Shown here one piece after another: positions 12,705-24,148 of a stretch of 64,000 bases of DNA. The notes below the pieces were generated by a model. That model made no database searches and was not told the DNA's origin. It worked only from the letters and a program-made list of their open reading frames with translations. Source of the DNA: Umbelopsis isabellina (lineage: Eukaryota > Mucoromycota > Umbelopsidomycetes > Umbelopsidales > Umbelopsidaceae). Position numbers and translations under genes: made by a program. The DNA lies in the NCBI GenBank assembly GCA_016758905.1, contig JAEPQZ010000015.1, forward strand, positions 434,001 through 498,000, written 5' to 3'. Every line of letters begins with the position of its first letter. Position 1 is the stretch's first letter.

Positions 12705-14733
12705 ATGCCCAATCTGCAAAGTCGCCCATACTCGACCACAGAGCTGAATAAGCTCAGCTCGATTAAAGTCGATTCTAATACACCAATACGGCTGTACTTT
12801 CGATCTGCTGATCTGCTATTGAAGCAGGCACGAGTTTACCGAAATGAAGGTGACTTTCAGGAAGCCTACAGACTATACATGAAATATTCCAAGTGAGTTC
12901 CATAATTCTTGTATTTTAACTGCCTATGATCGTAACTTCAGAAAATCCTGGGTCAGCGCCACTGTCTTTACTTGTAACTAACGATTGCCGTGTTCCCAGT
13001 CTCGGCTTAACAGAGTTACCCAAGCATGCTAAATATCAGAATCCAGACAATAAGCCTATGATAAAGACTATCAAGCAGGTAAAGTATAATAGTTGAAGAC
13101 ATGCTAAGCTCATTTGATCTGACTCTTGTTGGTAGAATTGTCTCGAAGCCTTAGATGCCCTCGAACAAATAAAACCGAAATTGGACACAAGATATAACGA
13201 ATATGTACAGCAAAGGCGAAAGGAACAAGCCGAGGCGCGGAAGCGGCAAGAGGAGCAAGCAAGGCAACTAAAGTTACGGCAATCCGCGTACGTGGAAGAC
13301 AAGACACAGGTGGATGAAGAGCGTGCGCCTCAATCATGGTCTCTTCAGGATGAATTGCGTGGCGTAGTAGGCGTAGGCTCCCAAGCCGAGGCAATGCAAA
13401 GGTAGTAAATGGCTCGTTTTATTATCTAGGAGTATCAGCAATTAATTTTGAGTCTGACGCGTTACTTTTCTTCAGGCAAGCGCCGTCTGCCGCGCCTAAT
13501 TTCCAGTATCCTGGGGTGTTACAAAGAAATACCAGTGACAAGTAAGCAAAAATTTTGTTTGGCATTTACTTGTATACCACATTTGGAGCCTAACGGTGTG
13601 TCATTAGCTATACATATCAACTTAATACTTCTGATGCTGTCGTCGTCTCACCATCGTTACCTGGTAAAGAACCCCTTTCACCTGCTAACAGGAACGCCAT
13701 CGTTCCACCACTACCGCCCAAGTTACAGTTGGAGAACCCGCCACAATTGCCTCCCAAGGTTGAAATAGATAGTGTCGATAACCTACCCATAGATTTGGAA
13801 GATTACAGTGGCGGTAAGTCCATGGTGATTTTTACTCTCTATAGAGGGAGACTATTGCACATATTAAATGTTGACTTACAGCTACAACCGAAAGCGGCAG
13901 TCCTTTACGAACAGTTAATACACCACTCTCTATCTTAGACCGCTTCTTAGACATTGCTGCATCTAATACGAGAAAGAATCTGGAAACTTGCGGAATTCTC
14001 TGTGGCCGTCTGGTGAGTAACTTGGCATTTAAATCATGTAATTGGTGTAGATTATACGAGCTATAATCTAATGACTTGATAATATTAGAAAGCAAACCAA
14101 TTGACTGTAACAACTTTGTTGATACCCAAACAAACTTCAACATCAGACACGTGTACCACGGAAAATGAAGAAGAAGTGTTTGAATATCAGGACCGGCATG
14201 ATTTGTTAACATTGGGATGGATACATGTAAGTTAAATGCGCGCACTTTGAAAGGGTCTATCGGAGTTTTATAACCAATATGTACATAGACCCACCCCACA
14301 CAATCCTGTTTTATGAGTTCAGTTGATTTGCACACGCACTGCTCGTATCAGCTGATGTTGCCTGAAGCCATTGCCATTGTTTGTGCTCCTAAACACAATC
14401 CAAAGTAAGCAATCTTCACACTCATGCCAGATGCTATCCCATGCATGATGCTAAAATTATAGCGAATGTTTTTTTTTTTTTTTTTTTTTTTTCCAAAGCT
14501 ATGGTATATTTCGCTTAACAGATCCTCCTGGCTTGGATGTTATCACACGATGCCGAGAGCCACGAGCGTTTCACCCTCACCCCGACGTAGCGATATATAC
14601 AGTAAGTAACGGAAAAGCTGATTTGATTGAGCAGCCATTACGCAAAATATTAATTAAGAATTTGTAGGATGCAATGGATTTGGGCCATGTGAGGATGTCG
14701 CAGCTTCCGTTCGATGTGGTTGATTTACGGTGA
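12705..14733 (+). CDS. sst2: AMSH/Sst2-type JAMM deubiquitinase
   Basis: Zinc metalloprotease that cleaves Lys63-linked ubiquitin chains on endosomal cargo, working with ESCRT-0. Ten exons: 12705-12892, 13000-13078, 13136-13401, 13476-13541, 13608-13813, 13882-14012, 14089-14226, 14289-14404, 14499-14601 and 14668-14733, giving 452 aa. The N-terminus (residues ~10-115) matches the USP8-dimerisation/MIT-like domain. A charged coiled coil ([16 protein letters not shown]) and a Pro-rich linker (VPPLPPKLQ) follow. The C-terminal MPN+ domain has catalytic Glu in [11 protein letters not shown], the full motif [14 protein letters not shown], the second zinc-site residues in HTHCSY and FHPHPD, and ends [12 protein letters not shown], as in AMSH. 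All expected catalytic residues are present. Confidence 0.95.
14469..14492. repeat. Poly(T) tract of 24
   Basis: An uninterrupted T run forms most of the 3' part of AMSH intron 8, ending directly before the CCAAAG acceptor. It doubles as an extreme polypyrimidine tract. Confidence 0.95.
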
Positions 14734-14913
14734 ATTGGAAACTGCCGTCCATGTCCGCCATTTTAGCTTGGTGACCATTTGGTGGCAAATGGGGAACGCG
14801 GACTTAAAATTGTACGATAGTCAGTCAATCTATATAATTCAGATGTGGCGAGCGGTGGGTTTTCACACCGCTAACACTGCTCTTCATAACTCTTTCAATA
14901 ATATACTATATCA

Positions 14914-16787
14914 ATGAGAGCATTCTCATTCCAAAAAAGAGAAAAACAGGAGTATCATGAGGAGCCAGAATATCGTACATATCCTATCCGATATTTTGGA
15001 TTGTTGATGCTAGTTTTGCTCAATATTGTCACTAGTTTGAACTGGACGGTGTTTGCTCCCGCACCACAGTTTGCTGCCGATTATTATAGCACGTCTCTAT
15101 CCACCATCAACTGGTTTGCCAATGTCTATCTGCTATGCTACTTGGTGTCCAGCCCAATATCTAGTTGGGTATTTGAACGTTACAATATAAAGCTTGGCGT
15201 AGGTGTTTTGCAGTATACCAGCCAGTGTCACCATTGTCCACATTCTCACTTTTTGTAGATTATCACTGGAGCTTGCTTGCAATTACTCGGAGCATGGCTA
15301 CGATACTTTTCAGTTTTTGTTGGAAATGCTCAAGGCAAATTCGCTTTGGCCATGATTGGCCAGGTAAGCTGTTATTTCGTGCCAAATCGCCTACCCTATT
15401 CAGTTTATAACCTTATCAATTGGTTTGATCTATATAGCTACTTTGTGCTTTGGCACAGCCATTTATTCTCAATGCCCCAACTCCAGTAAGTTAATGCACA
15501 ATCAATTGATGCTTTTAAAAATAGTGGTTTAAACTTCTTTGACTTAATCAGTATGCTGCAACATGGTTTACTCCCGAGGCAAGAGCAACGGCTAACATGG
15601 CGGGATCCATATGTAAGTCACATGCCAGTCTACAATATCAGTCTCACGCACAAACATACTCAAATTATGACCACCTGAATATGTAGCAAACCCAGTTGGT
15701 GTAGCATTGGCGGAATTGATTATACCTGCACTTATTACCGATGAAAGCCATTTGCCCTTTGGTGTAAGTATTCTTTTGGAGGCTCGCTAACAAATATTTG
15801 TAGCACTAACTCTATCTCTTGACAGCTTTTAATAGTGGCTTGTATCACCACCGCTATCGCTATTCCCACCCTGTTCATTCCACCAGCGCCACCAACACCT
15901 CCTTCGCCGAGCGCGGCTGCCAATTCTCGTAATGACAGAAGACCCTATTTAGCGGACCTTAAACTCTTAGTCACCAACAAATATTATCTGGTGTTATTGT
16001 TCTGCTTCGCCATTTTTGTCGGTATTTTCAATGCTATGTCGACACTTCTGAACCAAATTGTCACGCCATACGGATACAGTGATGATCAAGCTGGATACAT
16101 GGGAGTGGCTATGATTCTCGGAGGCTTAGTTGGTGCAATTGGCATGGCCATATTTGTAGACAAGACAAAACTTCACAAAGTTGCTATCAAGACCACATTG
16201 TTCCTATCAGGCATTATGTACCTCGTACTTTACTTTGTTGGTAAGCCTAAGAAGAAGATTTGGGAATATAGCATTGTGTGTCAGGATTCATAACACGTTT
16301 TATTTTTAGTCAAAGAAAATAACCTGACCACCATTATTGCTATTTGCACACTGATTGGTATCTTGAACTTTAGTGCTTTACCCGTCGGACTTGAGCTTGG
16401 AGTAGAATGTAAGTGAAGAAATTGAGACTTGAGGCATTGAGGCTTGGACTTCACCTAACGCTAAAAATTTTAGCCACATACCCTGTGTCGGAAGCTGCTT
16501 CAAGTTCCACTCTATGGGCTTCAGCTCAAATTCTTGGCCTTATTTTCATTGAGGTTATGGATGCTTTAAGATATCCTGCTGACCAAGGTAATCCTAACGG
16601 CAATATGCAGCGAGCACTCTTATTAGTTGCCATTTGCGCCCTGGTGGCAGGCACTACATCCTTTTTATATCGTAGCCGAAATTACAGAATGGAGAGCGAA
16701 GCTATGATTGCCTCCACTGATGTGGAACACAACATTGATTTGGATATGATCGACCGCAAAGTCGACTCGAAAGGCGAAGAGGCATAA
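14914..16787 (+). CDS. MFS transporter of the SLC49/FLVCR-like family
   Basis: Membrane carrier; relatives include FLVCR (heme/choline) and DIRC2. Eight exons: 14914-15198, 15259-15363, 15438-15485, 15552-15612, 15687-15763, 15826-16240, 16310-16408 and 16474-16787, giving 467 aa. The start block YPIRYFGLLMLVLLNIVTSL followed by WTVFAPAPQFAADYY and STINWFANVYLL matches the family N-terminus; GAWLRYF and NAPTP before the cytoplasmic-side ATWFTPEARATANM are also typical. The N half has about six and the C half about six hydrophobic segments, split by a short Pro-rich loop (PPAPPTPPSPS). The substrate cannot be read from sequence; heme, choline or a metabolite are all possible. Confidence 0.87.
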
Positions 16788-17012
16788 GCCTCACATGAGT
16801 GATTGATTCTCTATATTATATATACCCTTGCTACACAGCTTGTATCATCACAATTTTTAGTTCTGTCCAAGATTTTCGGGGTGCCACGGCTTTTGTTTTG
16901 ATGCATGTCCGAATTTAGGCAGCAACTCCTTTAATTAGCTTTGGTCATGATCATAATTTTAATACAATATTCTACTCCACTCGTTCGAATCTAGTTCGTC
17001 TTTGTTCTACTC

Positions 17013-18255
17013 ATGTTGAAAGCCTTACCGAGTCATAGCCACGGTCCCTTAACCACCAGAAACACCACATCCGCGCGACAAAGCTGTCATGGCGTAACCG
17101 TGAATGGTAGTCCTTGTAAACAGGTTGTTGCTCAAGGTTTTTACAACGCTGACGGACAGATTTTCTGCCATAATCATCAAAGCCAAGCTCGGCTAGGCAA
17201 TATGTTTCTAAAGAAGCGTTGGGAAAACGGCCCGCCAAGGAAAAGCAATAGCGCACCAGTGACTGGGAAATTGAAACATAATAACCAAGCTGCCTACGAA
17301 AAGAGCGATAATGGTTCAATGCGCCAACTGATTGCTCAGTTCCAGCGTCTATTTCATACATCTTCGAAAGTTAAATCTTGCAGCAATGCCGAGGTAACCA
17401 GAGGTGTACCTATTGCACAAAAGCACTTGCAAACACAACAGGTACGCCGGCCTGTTTTACAACCATTACAACCGCGATTACCACCAGGTGTACCACCACG
17501 CGTCGTTTCCGCACCGTCCAAATTCCCTACACTAATCAAACCGCCAGTACCAAAGCAATGCCAGGCCATCAATCGGAACAATGGTCGGCAGTGTTCACGA
17601 ACTTTCAAGGATGACACAGAAACATTCTGCTTTCAGCACCGTAAAAGGTCACCAGAGGAATTGACACAGACACGAGAGCAAGTGATTCTGCCAAACATCC
17701 TAGTCAAAGACTTTGGTAAGCCTTTTCACATCAATATTTTTAAGTTTCTATACGATATAATGATTCTGATATATTTTTCAAGCTCGCTATATACCCAATC
17801 ATCTGTCCAGTCATACGAGAAAATTGTTATATCAGGAACTATGTAAACCATTATCACAATCGGATTCTCCCGGTTACATCTACACATACATGCTGACATC
17901 GTCTTCGACGGCAACACATGCTTTATTCAAAATTGGCCGCACGAACAACCTGCATCGCCGAATGTATCAGTGGGTATCCAAATGTGAATATGTTCCGCAG
18001 TTGGTAGATTGCTTTCCACGTACCGAAGATGAGGAACAAGTACGGTTTTCTCATCGAGTCGAGCGCCTTATACATATTGAATTAGCTGATAGATACAGAG
18101 CCGATGCAGAAACTTGTGGCGGCTGTGGTGGAACTCATCGAGAGTGGTTCAAGGTAGCCAGACAACGCGGCATGTCCGATAAAGACATGTGGCTCATCTT
18201 ACGAGAAGTGGTTGTACGCTGGATTAATTATGTCTCAAGGGTGACGGCGACGTGA
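17013..18255 (+). CDS. GIY-YIG/T5orf172 (DUF1766) domain protein with two Cys/His motifs
   Basis: Two exons (17013-17715 and 17783-18255) give 391 aa. The C-terminal ~140 residues form a T5orf172-type GIY-YIG fold: GYIYTYML, then FKIGRTNNLHRRMYQW, ending with HREWFKV. The N-terminal part carries two similar Cys/His motifs: C25, C35, C52, H55 (C-x9-C-x16-C-x2-H) and C183, C194, C206, H209 (C-x10-C-x11-C-x2-H). They probably bind zinc. A Pro/Gln-rich basic linker lies between. Fungal relatives are described as meiotically up-regulated (Mug113-like) proteins; the biochemical role is unknown. A nuclease activity should not be assumed. Confidence 0.8.
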
Positions 18256-18435
18256 AGAATGTAGAGAGACGATTTTGTTTTTCTTTCAGCTTATTTTGGA
18301 TTTTACTGTAATTTATTGTAAAAGTCTGCTTTTTGAAGCGCTTGTATCATACTGTTTGAAAAAGAAATAATGCGAATGTATATTGGTTTCATTTATATGT
18401 AACTAAACATTGTGTTGAAGATCATTATGACTAAA

Positions 18436-18927
18436 CTAAGCACCCCATACTCTAACGACTTTGACCCACTTGGACTTTTTAACGTCGTCATCCCAGATAT
18501 GGTCCCAGTCGCTATCTTCGAATGCACGAGCCATGTTTTCGCAGCCCTCATCTTCATAGAAACGGACATCCACTCCGTCAGTGTTGACCTTGTAGGAGCG
18601 TACCTGATCAAGGTCGATCTTCCAGCAAGGGAATTTGTCTGGATATGAAGATCAGCACGCATCCATAAACAGTACGAGTTTCAGCTATATGTACTCACAA
18701 CCATCATAGTTAGTCCATTCTTGCTCTCTTCCGTTAAAGTATTTATCATCGTAAACTGATAGGTGAATGCTACGAGAATAGCTAGCAGCAGCAACTCCGT
18801 CAGCAGAAGTACTGTTGTCGGCAGCTTTAACATCAGCAGGAGCATCACCATCGGTAGAGTTGACAGTAGGAGCAGCCCAGGCGGTAGCAGAGAGCAAGGC
18901 GGTAATTGCAAGGAGTTTATATTGCAT
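18436..18927 (-). CDS. Small secreted protein with beta/gamma-crystallin-like motif
   Basis: Two exons (18699-18927 and 18436-18638, GTGAGT donor) give 143 aa. A signal peptide is clear (MQYKLLAITALLSATAWA|AP). After a short Ala/Asp/Ser-rich linker, the mature domain reads SIHLSVYDDKYFNGREQEW, then GCYKFPCWKIDLDQVRSYKV, then VDVRFYEDEGCENMARAFE. Paired strands of the form 'Y-x-D-x-x-F-x-G' and 'F-Y-E-D-x-x-C', separated by a Cys-containing turn and V-x-S-like segment, recall beta/gamma-crystallin folds and related small secreted fungal proteins. Four cysteines (CY, PC, GC and one more) could pair. A TATA-type box lies 54 bp upstream of the ATG. The fold call is an inference. Confidence 0.72.
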
Positions 18928-18981
18928 TTTGAATTTTGAAGTTGAACTTGTTGATGATGAAGGTTTACCAATTCTTGCTCG

Positions 18982-18991
18982 TATTTATATA
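18982..18991 (-). promoter_or_regulatory. TATA-like box of the small secreted protein gene
   Basis: Reads TATATAAATA on the minus strand, about 55 bp before the ATG at 18927. Confidence 0.5.
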
Positions 18992-19716
18992 GATAATGAT
19001 ACTACCATAAGGAGTATGTAGGAACCAGATATCTGACCAAAAGTCTTTGATTGATTTGTCTAGCTGCAGGCAATCAAAAACTCATATATAATGGGGCGAC
19101 TTCTTTTGTAATTGACAAGACAGCTGCAGCATTTGATTCAAATCATTGTCACAGATTGGCTAGGTTTGATTTTACTTTTGAGCAATTTTCTGGAAACTCA
19201 CTTTATAAATACTTCTTTGCATATTTTGTTACGACAACAGGAAAAATAGGTTCTACACTGCTTTATGAGCCATATCATACGATATTGTACTTTACTCTAT
19301 TTATGATGACAATCTTTAGTCGGATCACATAGGAGTCTGGCTGACAATTTAGATAATGCAAGTGTGGCGATATCGATATGTGCATTTGTGACACAGTTGG
19401 AGATACGCCTAAAGAGATGAGACAAAAATCAACTCCTAAAAGATGGCATGCTCCATTTGATAGAACAATAACATAAATGATAGTAGTCATAAATCATGTG
19501 TGCATGAATGTGTGCTTGAAAAATATGACTATGCACTTTGATAAATTTCCATGCCAATATGCAAATTCTGTAACTATTTTTTTATTATAGGTTGCAGACA
19601 AAATCAAAAATTCAGAGCTGCCAGTACTTCCTCAGACTAAGGGTTTGAAATATTGATAACGGATTGAAGAGTTTTTTAGTGGTATAATGGTCATTCAATA
19701 CCATGGCTTTAGGAGC
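18992..19716. other. Intergenic, no gene seen
   Basis: AT-rich spacer between two minus-strand genes. It must contain the 3'UTR of the oxygenase gene. Short frames here (for example 19051-19332) show no recognisable domain and no codon bias like that of the neighbours. Confidence 0.5.
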
Positions 19717-20757
19717 TTAGGCAGCAACAGAATAAGCGGAAAGCTGAGTATGGTCGGTTTCAGCTTCTCTATCGTCCTGGTATTCGACCCAAGTAGCCAT
19801 TTTACCAAGAACGTGCTCACCATATCTCACAGCATCAAATTGACTGACACCGCTTTCAAGGCAGGGCTGTAGTGGCTCGATGAGACAGTCCAATTTTGGT
19901 TCAAAGAAGAAGGGTATACTCAGTCGGTCTCGATTAGTAGCTCTGACACGGTGCATGGTAGCTACGAATTTTCCATTTGTCCAACGATGCATAAGGTCAC
20001 CCAAGTTGACAACAAAAGATTCGGGAACATATGGTGCAGGAATCCATTGCCCAAGTGAGTTCTGAACTTCCAATCCGCCAACCTGATCTTGACACAAGAG
20101 AGTAACGATACCTGAATCCGTGTGCTTGCTGCAAGACAAAAGAGCATCGTCATCGTCATTTGAAGCGCTTTCTTCAGCTTTCACTGTACGAGCAGGATAG
20201 TGCAAGTAGCGCAATGTGGAAAGGGTAGGGTTGAACAATGAATCAAAGTAGTCATCTTGCAATTCAAACGAAATAGCCACAAGACTCATCAGTTGATTGC
20301 CAAGCTTTGTACAGCCGTCATAGTAGGCTTCTGTCTTCTTTTTAAAGTTATCTTGATTTTCAGGCCATACATTGGCTTCTTGGAGATCGAATTTTCCAGG
20401 CTTTTGGAAAAACGTTTCACTAAGCGCAGATGGACCAACCTCGAATCCTTCTTTGTAAGAAGTGTCGTTCTTTTGAACGGGGAAATAACCGCGGTAGGTG
20501 TTAGAGTTGGAAGCTACAAAAGTTTTCTTGGCTAAACGGTTCTTCTGTTCTTGTGGTAGGGAGAAAAACTCCTTCGCGGTATTGAATAGTTCCGTATGAT
20601 TGACATTTACGCCATGGTTGATTAAATAGGCAAAACCCACAGTCTCAAATGTGTGACGAATAGTAGCGGCCAGCTCCTGCAGTGAATTCTCTGATACTTG
20701 AGGATCTTGAAGCGGTGCCAAGTCAATGATAGGTAGTTTGTCAAATGCTGTACTCAT
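19717..20757 (-). CDS. 2-oxoglutarate/Fe(II)-dependent dioxygenase (isopenicillin N synthase-like)
   Basis: A single exon of 346 aa, with no intron, unlike most neighbours. The N-terminal DIOX_N-type region (LPIIDLAPL, then GFAYLINHGV) precedes a C-terminal double-stranded beta-helix. The iron ligands are H212 and D214 (SKHTDSG) and H269 (ATMHRV); the 2-oxoglutarate-binding R278 and S280 form R-x-S (DRLSIPF). The NYRG/YFP-like block is present (TYRGYFPVQ). This family oxidises many small molecules, including gibberellin-like or amino-acid-derived substrates; the substrate cannot be inferred. Paired palindromes lie 190-250 bp upstream. Confidence 0.92.
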   Translation of the reverse strand: MSTAFDKLPIIDLAPLQDPQVSENSLQELAATIRHTFETVGFAYLINHGVNVNHTELFNTAKEFFSLPQEQKNRLAKKTFVASNSNTYRGYFPVQKNDTSYKEGFEVGPSALSETFFQKPGKFDLQEANVWPENQDNFKKKTEAYYDGCTKLGNQLMSLVAISFELQDDYFDSLFNPTLSTLRYLHYPARTVKAEESASNDDDDALLSCSKHTDSGIVTLLCQDQVGGLEVQNSLGQWIPAPYVPESFVVNLGDLMHRWTNGKFVATMHRVRATNRDRLSIPFFFEPKLDCLIEPLQPCLESGVSQFDAVRYGEHVLGKMATWVEYQDDREAETDHTQLSAYSVAA

Positions 20758-20945
20758 ATTTCTGAATAATTAGTAGAAAACACGGCAGATTTGCTGGCCT
20801 TTTAAACTGTTGAAGATACCTGAAACTAAGCGGGGATGCACAAAACCTTGCGCAGCCCCGAGTGCGCTAAAGTTTTGCTTAATTCTTCCTGAATCTCTTT
20901 GCTTTCTTTTGCCTCGGAAAACTTGAACGAATGCTCGGACTAATA

Positions 20946-20961
20946 GCATAAGCTATTATGC
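20946..20961. promoter_or_regulatory. Inverted repeat GCATAA-n4-TTATGC
   Basis: Six-base arms around a four-base spacer, about 190 bp upstream of the oxygenase start. The same half-site recurs in the palindrome at 20991-21005. Confidence 0.4.
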
Positions 20962-20990
20962 GTACATCTGACGACTTGCCGCGTATCTCT

Positions 20991-21005
20991 AGCATAAGTT
21001 ATGCT
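20991..21005. promoter_or_regulatory. Palindrome AGCATAA-n-TTATGCT
   Basis: A perfect seven-base-arm palindrome with one central base, 30 bp from a related inverted repeat. The shape is that of a dimeric transcription-factor site. Confidence 0.4.
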
Positions 21006-22160
21006 TGCTACAGCAACCTTTTGTGCATGGAACACCCGTCACGAACACCGATCTACAATGAAATGACTGTCAAATGCCTATTTTGGTAATTGGTGTAATG
21101 TTATACAATCTCCGACCAGAGAGAAATCTTCAGGTACAATAATATTTTGCTGTCATCTGCTCTAACGTCTCAACTGACAGTAAGATCATTTGATAGATAT
21201 ACATGACGGTGGCGGTATTCAATTGTGTGAATCTAGTAGTACAATGAAATGGTAGCCATACAGTGAGAACCGCGTGCGAAAGTTTAAACTGGCTCGTTGC
21301 GATCATTGTTCAGCTCATTTTTTACTAGTAAAACCAACCAGTGATTGGGTCTAATACATGGCTGAATCTAATATCTTAAAGTGCTCAACTGATACCATAG
21401 GGCGTGATGAGTAGCCACTGTAGTTCCAAGCAGTCATATGAATCAACAACTTTGAGGAAGTTGGGCGTATGAACAAAATTTAGGTGACAACATAAGCCAT
21501 ATGTGAAATGGTCATTTAGAGACCAATATGGCCGCAGCAGATGACAATGGACAACACCTTTCAAAACAATGTTACACACAAGACCACATATCCTCCTATA
21601 AGTTCAATTCTATGTATAAAATTAAAGATAACAGCGACGCCATGGAGAGAGTCCAAAAAGAGACATATCCGTGAGGAAATCAATTCAATCTGTGGTTAAG
21701 CCATTTCTCTATTAGAACCAGAATGGTATCAACGAGTGAGAAATTAACCATGGTGCAACGATAATTGACCAAACATGGTGAAGAAAAGTGTAAAGGAGTG
21801 ATTTGATTGGTCAATGCTTGCAATTGCTGACTGATATGTGAGACGTGAATGAAGACGCCAATGTAGAAGAGATAAGTGTTTGCATGCTGGTAGCCACCAA
21901 TATCGTTATATGGTTGAATTGAACGATACAGGTTTCAATAAAAGCTTTAATTTATCGACAAATGTAGTCTAATCGAATCTCCCATGCATATGACAATTGA
22001 CGTTGTTAGTTGACAGTTTTTCCCACATCAATCGTTTCTTTTACTGTTCTACTGTTGTGCAACACGATCTGCTTCATCGAACACGGACTTTATCACAGCT
22101 CCCGGAAACAGATTGCAGACATCGCTTTCACACGATAGGAAAGATCCAGCACGCATAGGG

Positions 22161-22167
22161 TATAAAT
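22161..22167 (+). promoter_or_regulatory. TATA box of amine oxidase gene A
   Basis: TATAAAT 58 bp before the ATG at 22225. Confidence 0.55.
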
Positions 22168-22224
22168 TTATGACTGGATTTCCTTTTCTTGCTTGATTCA
22201 TCAATTGCTTCTGCACTCTGCATC

Positions 22225-24148
22225 ATGAAATTATTGTCCTTGATTACTATTACCGGTGCATTGGTGCTCTCAGCTACCGCCGCTCCGACCAAGACAACCA
22301 AAACCAAAGTCGCCATTTTGGGTGGTGGTGCGGCTGGTATCAGCGCAGCCAAAGAGCTGGTCGCCAATGGAGTTCACGATTTTGTTATCATTGAAGCCAG
22401 AGATGAGCTGGGCGGTAGAGCTCACAATCTAGAATTTGCTGGCTACCAGATCGAAAAGGGCTGCAATTGGGTAAGTTAGACATTGACATTGACACGTACG
22501 AATACTACTGCGCTGGTATTGATCGCGTGCTTTATCAGGTTCAAGGGCTCGGTACGAACCCTATCTATGAGCTGGCTAAGAAATGGGATTTGGACATTGT
22601 TGAAAACAATTACGACGATCTCGCCTTCTATGATAATCATGGCAAGATCAATGGTACTAAAGCCTACAACGATTTTAACGATGCCTTAGATGCTAGTTAT
22701 GACCTTGCTGGTAAGAGTCCGCACTCTGCAATGACTTCTTATCTCTTGAAAGTCTGAAAATGCCTTGCAGAGAATCGTTCCAAAACCCATCAAGCGGATA
22801 TATCTTCGAGAGCTGCGCTTGACCTCGTTGGCTGGAATCCTCTTAAGCCAATTGAACAGGCTGTGGAATATTGTAAGTTTTGTCAAACGCGCGATTTTAA
22901 TACTTGATACAGTCAATTGATTTGCCATCACAGATGCCTTTGACTGGGAGTTTGCAGAAGACCCCGATGTAACTTCAGCTTTCTATGCCTATGTTGGCGA
23001 GGATTCGTACGATGGTTCCTTTGGACCGAATTCCGACGACGATAAGTTCGTTATCGATCAAAGAGGTTTTAAATATATCTTTGTCCAAGAAGCGAAGCAA
23101 TATCTGAAAGAAAATGACCCTCGCCTTATGTTGAGTACCACAGTGACCAATGTCAAGTGGAGCGATAAAGGAGTTACCATTTCTACCAAGGACGGTGCTA
23201 AGATTGAAGCCGACTATGCCATTACGACATTTTCGTAAGTAGGCTGAATCAACGCTTATCATGCTCATTGGATAATGTATTGAATCCTACCCCTCTTAGA
23301 CTTGGCGTTTTGCAAAATGACGACGTTACTTGGACTCCAGAGATGCCTGACTGGAAGCGCGTTGGTGTGTTTGGTTTCCACATGGCTACATATCTGAAAC
23401 TCTTTTTGGCATGGGATCATCAATTCTGGGATGATAATCAATATACCGTATACGCCGACCCTGCTAGCCGTGGCTTCTACAAGTATATATCCATTATCCG
23501 TAATATATATCGACTTCCTAGGAACGAAAGCTAACCACTTATTTAAAGTACCTGGCAGAACTTCAATGCCTTCTTCCCTAAGAATAAAACCTCTAACATC
23601 TTCTATGTCACTCTCACTCAAGATCAAGCTTATCGCATAGAAGCAATGTCAGATGAAGACATCAAGGCCGAAGTCACAGAAGTTGTCAGAGGCATGTATG
23701 GAAAGCATATAAATCCTCCCGTCGATATGTTTGTTCCTAGATGGCATTCAGATCCTCTTTTCCGTGGTACCTACAGGTACATGACAAGTTAAATTTTCAT
23801 GCAAGATATATAATTGTTGCTAACAACGGTATACAGCAACTGGCCCATTGGTGAGCTTGAAGAGCACCACAAGAATATGCGAGCACCTATGGGACGCGTG
23901 TGGTTTGCTGGAGAAGCTATGTCTCGCGGCTTTTATGGATACCTCCAGGTATGTCACGTTTCAATCGACAAAATTTGTGGAGACATAATCTAATTTAAAA
24001 TCTATAGGGTGCCTGGATTACAGGCTCTGAGACTGGAACCAATGTTGCCAAGTGCATCAACAGCAAATGCCCCAAGCAACCTTACTATCCAAAAGTCGTG
24101 CTAAATAACGAGAAGCCTCATTTTGTGAAGCGTGAAGAGTGGATGTAA
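22225..24148 (+). CDS. Secreted FAD-dependent amine oxidase (polyamine oxidase-like), paralogue A
   Basis: Flavoenzyme that oxidises amines, probably polyamines, giving aldehyde and H2O2. Eight exons: 22225-22470, 22539-22710, 22771-22872, 22934-23234, 23300-23482, 23549-23776, 23837-23948 and 24008-24148, giving 494 aa. A signal peptide (MKLLSLITITGALVLSATAA) is followed by the dinucleotide-binding fold VAILGGGAAGISAAKEL and the family stretch EARDELGGRA. Later blocks are FVIDQRGFKYIF, the conserved ITTFSLGVLQ, and the C-terminal FAD contact VWFAGEAMS. It is convergent with a paralogue at 24645-26536 and shares its exon sizes, apart from one extra intron at 23949-24007. Substrate is inferred from family. 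Confidence 0.92.

Larger units (their letters stand above)
20758..22160. other. Divergent intergenic space with two palindromes
   Basis: About 1.4 kb between the oxygenase (-) and amine oxidase (+) genes. It contains the palindromes at 20946-20961 and 20991-21005. The rest is AT-rich and I see no exon, tRNA or repeat in it. Confidence 0.5.
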
